From NCBI GenBank assembly GCA_011050675.1, contig DRFI01000015.1, positions 33,897 through 97,896 on the forward strand: 64,000 nucleotides of DNA, in the 5' to 3' direction. Positions 59,912 to 64,000 of the stretch are shown here, one piece after another; the stretch's first letter is position 1, and the number at the start of each line of letters is the position of its first letter. Both the position numbers and the translations under genes were made by a program. The DNA is from Maribacter sp. Lineage in GTDB: Bacteria; Bacteroidota; Bacteroidia; Flavobacteriales; Flavobacteriaceae. The notes under the pieces are model-generated. The model was not told the origin of the DNA and did no database searches. It was given only the letters and a program-made list of their open reading frames with translations.

Positions 59912-62900
59912 TTGAAAAAATTACTTTTTGCTTTTTTTGTACTTTGTAGTATGCTGCTATGGTGTCAGCAAGAACCTTCTATCTTAATTAATAAAAGCAT
60001 ATACTCTTCTAGAGACGGGTATTTAATTTCTAATCCCTACCATTCTATTTATGATTCCATGGGCTGGCTTTGGGTGTTAGGTGAAAACAAAATATCCAAC
60101 GAATATGTTTTTGGGGATAAAGAAATCATTATACAGCGCTTTGATGGAGCCATATTTTTTAACTTATCACTACCAGATACTTTTGATAAAAGAATAAAAG
60201 AGGGACATTTTTTTAAGCATAAAGAGAAGGGGCTATATCTAAAGTTATATTATACCGATGATAGAGCAGAACTATTTTTTATAGATACAGAAACCTTACA
60301 AATCACTCCTGTAGATGCCTATAACCATTTAAGTAAAAAGTATATTATTTCTAAGGAATTTCAGGTAAATAATGAAACAAGACTTATTATTACTTCAGAA
60401 GAAAAGTTTTATAGTGCAGTATTGGTTGGATTAGGATTACGCATTCTAGACTCTATCCCTTTTGATAGACCTGTTAAAAATCCATTTTTGGAAGAAATTA
60501 GAAATACTGAAGCCTCAACCATTGTAAAATTGTTATTTATAAAAGAGGGTATACTTTTAAATAAACAGGGAAAGATTACTAAGAAAATAGTCTCAACTGA
60601 TTTTATAGATAACCAAGGGCATACTTTTTATCCCAATGAAATCCATAATAGTTTCGCAGTTAACAATGAGTACTTTTTTTACTTGGATGACTATGAGAAC
60701 GTTTTTAAGTTCGACCCAAAAAACACAAAGTTTATTGAAATACCGAATACGAGCGAATCCTACGCCTTAAAAAAGGATATGGTATTTGATAATAATTTTG
60801 AAAACGGTTTTTTAAATGAGGTGGTAAGCGACTACAGTGAAGTTAAATTTTATGATTTTAATGGATTTCACCCGCAAATAACCTCAAAAATTCAAATTAA
60901 AAATTATTCCAAAACAGCCTACAACCAATTTGGTAAAGATTTAGTGGTTTTAAACGGAAATACGTTGGAGTCTTACGGTTTTATGAATAGTAAAATCAAA
61001 ACTTTTCTTAGAGGAAAAAGTATACGGACCATAAAAAAATTATCTGAAAACAAATATATTGTTGCAACAGATACAGAGGGGGTTTATACTATTAACACTA
61101 AGGATAATACCGAGGAGAAAATAAAATTTACATTAGATAATAAGGAGATATCCATGAATTATTCCAGGGATATTTATGTAAATGAAGACCATACCATTAC
61201 CATAAATGATTCTGATAATTTGTATACGACAGACGCAAATTATAAGGTAATAAAAGATAAAAGTTTAAAAATTATTGGTGAGGAAATCATAAAAATAGAG
61301 GACACCATCTTTACTGCCGATCAAAGGGGTATCATTTCTAAATTTAGTATCAACGAGAAAAAATACACCAAGATTCCGAACACAGAGAGCGTTCAAATAA
61401 GGGAGTTTGCTACAAACGGTACTCGTTTATTTGCGACCACAGTGGCTAACGGAATTTTTGAATACGAGAACGGCTCTTTTGAAACCCATGTGTTTGAAAA
61501 TGAAAAAGCAGAAAATTTACTTTCTATAAATTACCTGCAGGATTATGGTATTCTCGTCTCTACAAAATTCGGTAAAATTTATACTTACGATTCGGATAAA
61601 AAGAGCCTTAAACTCTTATACGAAGACCCATTAAAAGCATCTATTGTGGGTATGGTTACGGATAATAGCAATAATTTGTGGTTGAATACATATGCGGGAA
61701 TCGTTTCTGTAAATCGATCTACGCAAAAAATAGGACGGTATACCGTAAAAGATGGTGTTTACGAATTAGAAGGCAACAGGTACAGTACATATAAAAATCC
61801 AGAAGGAAATATTTGGATGGGAAGCTATAGGGGGCTTAGTTATTTTAACCCGAATGAATTAAGTACTATAGAGCTAAATGCACAACCTCAATTTACGTCC
61901 ATCTCATATTTTGATACTGAATTAAATAGGTGGAAGGCTCATTCATCTCCCCGTTTTTTAGATAGTATTCAAACCATCAGTTTACCTTCTGAATATCAAC
62001 GGTTTTCTGCAACTATGTCTGTTTTTGGCCAAATAGATCGTAACGATATAGCTTACAAATATCGTTTGTCAGAGAAAGGAAATGATTCGGATTGGTTTAC
62101 AAGCTATCCCGGGAAAGAAATTTTATTTGCAAATTTAGCACCTGGTGAATATACCTTGCAAGTAAAAGCCGTTAGTGCTTCTAACGAGAAAATCGGGAAT
62201 ACTATTGAACTCAGAGTAATTTCCGAAAAAATCTTTTATAAGACTTGGTGGTTTATTTTAGCATTGATTCTGCTGGCTTTTGGTACTGTTAGCTACCTTT
62301 TTTATCAATATAAGGGAAGGCAAAAAATACTTGTAAAAAATGAAATTGCACTGAACGAAGCCAAAATTAAAACCTCGATGATGTTAGAAATTCATCACCG
62401 AATTAAAAATAATCTCCAAATAGTATCAGGTCTATTGGGTCTGCAAATGATTAATAGTGCAAACGAAGAACTAAAATTAAAATTACAGGATAGTCAAAGT
62501 AGGATAGAATCAATAGCAGGTATTCATAACCTACTGTATAATTCCGATAATTTTGAAACATTATCTTTTAAGCAGAATGTAAACAATATAATAAAATACT
62601 ACCAGATTTTATTTCCAAAAAAGGTGATTTATACATTGAATTTTGATAGTTCTATGCTACCTATAGATAAGGCCACGCCACTTTCACTTTTATTAAACGA
62701 ATTAATAAGCAATTCTCACAAACACGCTTTTTCTGAAGAAGAGCAGCCAGAGATACATATAAATTTTATCAAGACCGATGCTAATTACGAGTTTAAATAT
62801 TTAGACAATGGGAACTTTAAAATGGAGGGAATTAAAAAAGAATCTATGGGAATGAAAATCATAGAAATGATGAATACACAATTAAAAGGGGATTTGAAAA

Positions 62901-62944
62901 TAGATAATTCCAATGGTTTTAAATGCACATTAATTTTTTCGTAG
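59912..62944 (+). CDS. Propeller-type sensor histidine kinase (HisKA_2 class), TTG start
   Basis: This 1010-residue membrane kinase starts with TTG; the next residues (KKLLFAFFVLCSMLLWC) are a complete signal peptide, so this start is right. A periplasmic propeller fills about residues 20-690, a Y_Y_Y domain about 690-775, then a TM helix (WWFILALILLAFGTVSYLF, about 780-800). The HisKA_2-type phospho-acceptor is MLEIHHRIKNNLQ near 829, and the HATPase N-box is LLLNELISNSHKHAF near 930. It should phosphorylate the LytTR regulator encoded six bases downstream. The long sensory part is like PUL sensors, but here it faces an adhesin gene. Confidence 0.9.
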   Translation: MKKLLFAFFVLCSMLLWCQQEPSILINKSIYSSRDGYLISNPYHSIYDSMGWLWVLGENKISNEYVFGDKEIIIQRFDGAIFFNLSLPDTFDKRIKEGHFFKHKEKGLYLKLYYTDDRAELFFIDTETLQITPVDAYNHLSKKYIISKEFQVNNETRLIITSEEKFYSAVLVGLGLRILDSIPFDRPVKNPFLEEIRNTEASTIVKLLFIKEGILLNKQGKITKKIVSTDFIDNQGHTFYPNEIHNSFAVNNEYFFYLDDYENVFKFDPKNTKFIEIPNTSESYALKKDMVFDNNFENGFLNEVVSDYSEVKFYDFNGFHPQITSKIQIKNYSKTAYNQFGKDLVVLNGNTLESYGFMNSKIKTFLRGKSIRTIKKLSENKYIVATDTEGVYTINTKDNTEEKIKFTLDNKEISMNYSRDIYVNEDHTITINDSDNLYTTDANYKVIKDKSLKIIGEEIIKIEDTIFTADQRGIISKFSINEKKYTKIPNTESVQIREFATNGTRLFATTVANGIFEYENGSFETHVFENEKAENLLSINYLQDYGILVSTKFGKIYTYDSDKKSLKLLYEDPLKASIVGMVTDNSNNLWLNTYAGIVSVNRSTQKIGRYTVKDGVYELEGNRYSTYKNPEGNIWMGSYRGLSYFNPNELSTIELNAQPQFTSISYFDTELNRWKAHSSPRFLDSIQTISLPSEYQRFSATMSVFGQIDRNDIAYKYRLSEKGNDSDWFTSYPGKEILFANLAPGEYTLQVKAVSASNEKIGNTIELRVISEKIFYKTWWFILALILLAFGTVSYLFYQYKGRQKILVKNEIALNEAKIKTSMMLEIHHRIKNNLQIVSGLLGLQMINSANEELKLKLQDSQSRIESIAGIHNLLYNSDNFETLSFKQNVNNIIKYYQILFPKKVIYTLNFDSSMLPIDKATPLSLLLNELISNSHKHAFSEEEQPEIHINFIKTDANYEFKYLDNGNFKMEGIKKESMGMKIIEMMNTQLKGDLKIDNSNGFKCTLIFS

Positions 62945-62950
62945 ATAAAT

Positions 62951-63628
62951 ATGGTCAAAATTTACATTTTAGAAGACGAGATAATTACCCAGGAGCTATT
63001 GAGACAAACTTTAGAAAGTCTAAAGTTTGAAATTTGCGGCATGGCAACAGATGCAGAAACGGCATTAGAGGAGATACAAGCATTAAAACCGGATATTGCT
63101 ATAATAGATATTAGGGTAGAAGGGAACAAGACCGGTATTTGGCTGGGAAATCAACTGACGATGCCGTTCATATATTTGACCGCATTCAGTGATTCGGAGA
63201 CCATAAAAAAGGCAATAATCACAAAGCCAATTAACTATCTAGTTAAGCCATTTAATACAAATGACTTATATATTGCCGTAGAACTAGCGATTAATACCAT
63301 TCAGAATACCGCTCAAATTATCGTAAAGGAAAAAAACAAAAACAGTGTAATTCTAGAGGAACGTATCTTATTTGCAAAAAAAGATGATCAGTACCTAACG
63401 TTGTATTTAAAGGATTCTGTGAAATTAATTCGTTCTAGTATTTCAGAATTTATGAAACAGGTAAATTCTACTTCATTTTTACAGGTACATCGATCATATA
63501 TCATAAATAAAAACCACGTGACTGGTTTTGATAAAAAGAAGATTACGATTGCCAATAATAACATTCCTATCTCAAAAACTTATGTTAAAGAGGTTATGGA
63601 TGAGATTTCTAAATCGATGCATCACTGA
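62951..63628 (+). CDS. LytTR-family response regulator
   Basis: This 225-residue protein has an N-terminal receiver domain (acidic pocket Glu8-Asp9, phospho-acceptor Asp53 in AIIDIRVEG, Thr in YLTAFSD, Lys in LVKPFN) and a C-terminal LytTR DNA-binding domain at about residues 135-222 (ILFAKKDDQYLTLYLKD, then FLQVHRSYIINKNHV). It is co-transcribed with the histidine kinase. The paired LytTR boxes at 59773-59802 are its likely target, regulating the adhesin/PorP genes and perhaps its own operon. Confidence 0.93.
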   Translation: MVKIYILEDEIITQELLRQTLESLKFEICGMATDAETALEEIQALKPDIAIIDIRVEGNKTGIWLGNQLTMPFIYLTAFSDSETIKKAIITKPINYLVKPFNTNDLYIAVELAINTIQNTAQIIVKEKNKNSVILEERILFAKKDDQYLTLYLKDSVKLIRSSISEFMKQVNSTSFLQVHRSYIINKNHVTGFDKKKITIANNNIPISKTYVKEVMDEISKSMHH

Positions 63629-63797
63629 GAATTTTGTATGGTTTTATTCTTTCTTTCTCAAAGCTAAATCCATAAGAGTTAGCGACTTAATAAATATACA
63701 CAGATCTTTGGTCTTAGCTCTAAAGTCCAAATTACGTTTAGCATCGATGAAAAAGCAGCAAGTCGAGCATCTTTAATGTTCTCTAAAACAATAAGAT
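63629..63797 (+). mobile_element. Non-coding upstream part of an IS110-family element (bridge-RNA candidate region)
   Basis: The 169 bases between the response-regulator stop and the IS110 transposase start contain no real gene. They hold a small hairpin (GCTAA at 63663-63667 with TTAGC at 63679-63683). In IS110-group elements the non-coding end before the recombinase gene encodes the bridge RNA. The exact left end of the element is not defined. Confidence 0.45.
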
Positions 63798-64000
63798 ATG
63801 AACACTCAACAAACTGCTTACCCGAAGTTATATATTGGTATCGATATTCACAAAGGAAGTTGGAAAGTACATTGTGCAACAGATCTGTTCGCTGGTAAGT
63901 CTTTCAGTATGTCACCCGACCCAAAGCAATTACATAGTTATGTTTCAAAACATTTCAAGGAGTATGAAGTTACCGTAGCTTATGAAGCTGGTTGTTGCGG
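63798..64000 (+). CDS. IS110-family transposase, N-terminal part (cut by window edge)
   Basis: From the ATG at 63798 the frame reads MNTQQTAYPKLYIGIDIHKG, then WKVHCATDLFAGKSF and VTVAYEAGCCG, to the window end. The YIGIDIHKGSWKVH start is the RuvC-like DEDD motif of IS110-type recombinases, with the first catalytic Asp in GIDIHK, and YEAGCCG holds the second acidic residue. These enzymes move their element with a bridge RNA rather than terminal inverted repeats. Sixty-seven residues are visible, so integrity of the gene is unknown. Confidence 0.88.
   Translation, partial: MNTQQTAYPKLYIGIDIHKGSWKVHCATDLFAGKSFSMSPDPKQLHSYVSKHFKEYEVTVAYEAGCC

Noticed and set aside
63528..63776. An 82-codon + strand frame overlapping the end of the LytTR gene
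   Set aside because: It lies in another frame of the regulator and runs into the IS110 non-coding segment; no protein family is recognisable.

Overview
The window is AT-rich DNA from a member of the Bacteroidota, most likely a marine flavobacterium. The evidence is several SusC/SusD pairs, a FecI/FecR pair, many lipoprotein signals, a PorP/SprF protein beside a type IX secretion (T9SS) type B adhesin, and a promoter of the flavobacterial TTTG/TAnnTTTG type. No complete tRNA, rRNA or CRISPR array is visible.

Region 1 (1-7.8 kb, + strand) is the 3' part of a carbohydrate-utilisation locus: the end of a SusD gene, a PIG-L deacetylase, a sugar MFS transporter, a ROK sugar kinase, an exo-rhamnogalacturonan-lyase-like lipoprotein (PcRGLX/YetA family), and an SLC13 transporter gene broken by one in-frame stop. 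An MscS channel follows on the - strand.

Region 2 (9.7-26.7 kb, - strand) is a complete polysaccharide utilisation locus (PUL). It has a membrane-spanning propeller/LuxR regulator, SusC, SusD, a double-LamG surface lipoprotein, two tandem GH144-type (Pfam Glycoamylase) proteins, an esterase, a GH3 glycosidase and a sulfatase. GH144 plus GH3 points to a beta-1,2-glucan-like substrate, possibly sulfated or acylated.

Region 3 (26.9-35.1 kb, - strand) is an accessory region. It holds two GNAT genes (one without an ATG), a two-domain esterase, a DUF6090 protein and a six-gene metal operon: atypical CsoR-family regulator, thioredoxin-like protein, MerTP, outer-membrane protein, HMA protein and NHL lipoprotein. 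Related short repeats lie between the units, giving an integron-like look. It ends at an integrase fragment and a tRNA-Met 3'-half-like sequence.

Region 4 (35.5-54.8 kb, + strand) is a SusCD system apparently aimed at amides or peptides rather than a glycan. FecI/FecR and SusC/SusD are followed by an M19 dipeptidase-like protein, two amidohydrolase lipoproteins with extra N-terminal domains, a VCBS-repeat propeller protein, a metallo-hydrolase, a creatininase-family amidase, an alpha/beta hydrolase, an exported aspartate/glutamate-racemase-family lipoprotein, an SLC13 transporter and an L-aspartate dehydrogenase. A plausible flow is outer-membrane import, periplasmic cleavage and racemisation, dicarboxylate uptake, then oxidative deamination to oxaloacetate. 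A second tRNA-Met-like remnant and integrase remnant close this block near 55 kb in the same orientation as those at 35 kb.

Region 5 (55.4-63.6 kb) carries PorP/SprF and a 1091-residue T9SS adhesin on the - strand. Divergent from them are a propeller histidine kinase and a LytTR response regulator. Two perfect copies of a LytTR-box-like 9-mer, 12 bp apart, lie in the divergent promoter region. The window ends inside an IS110-family transposase gene, whose upstream non-coding segment could encode a bridge RNA.
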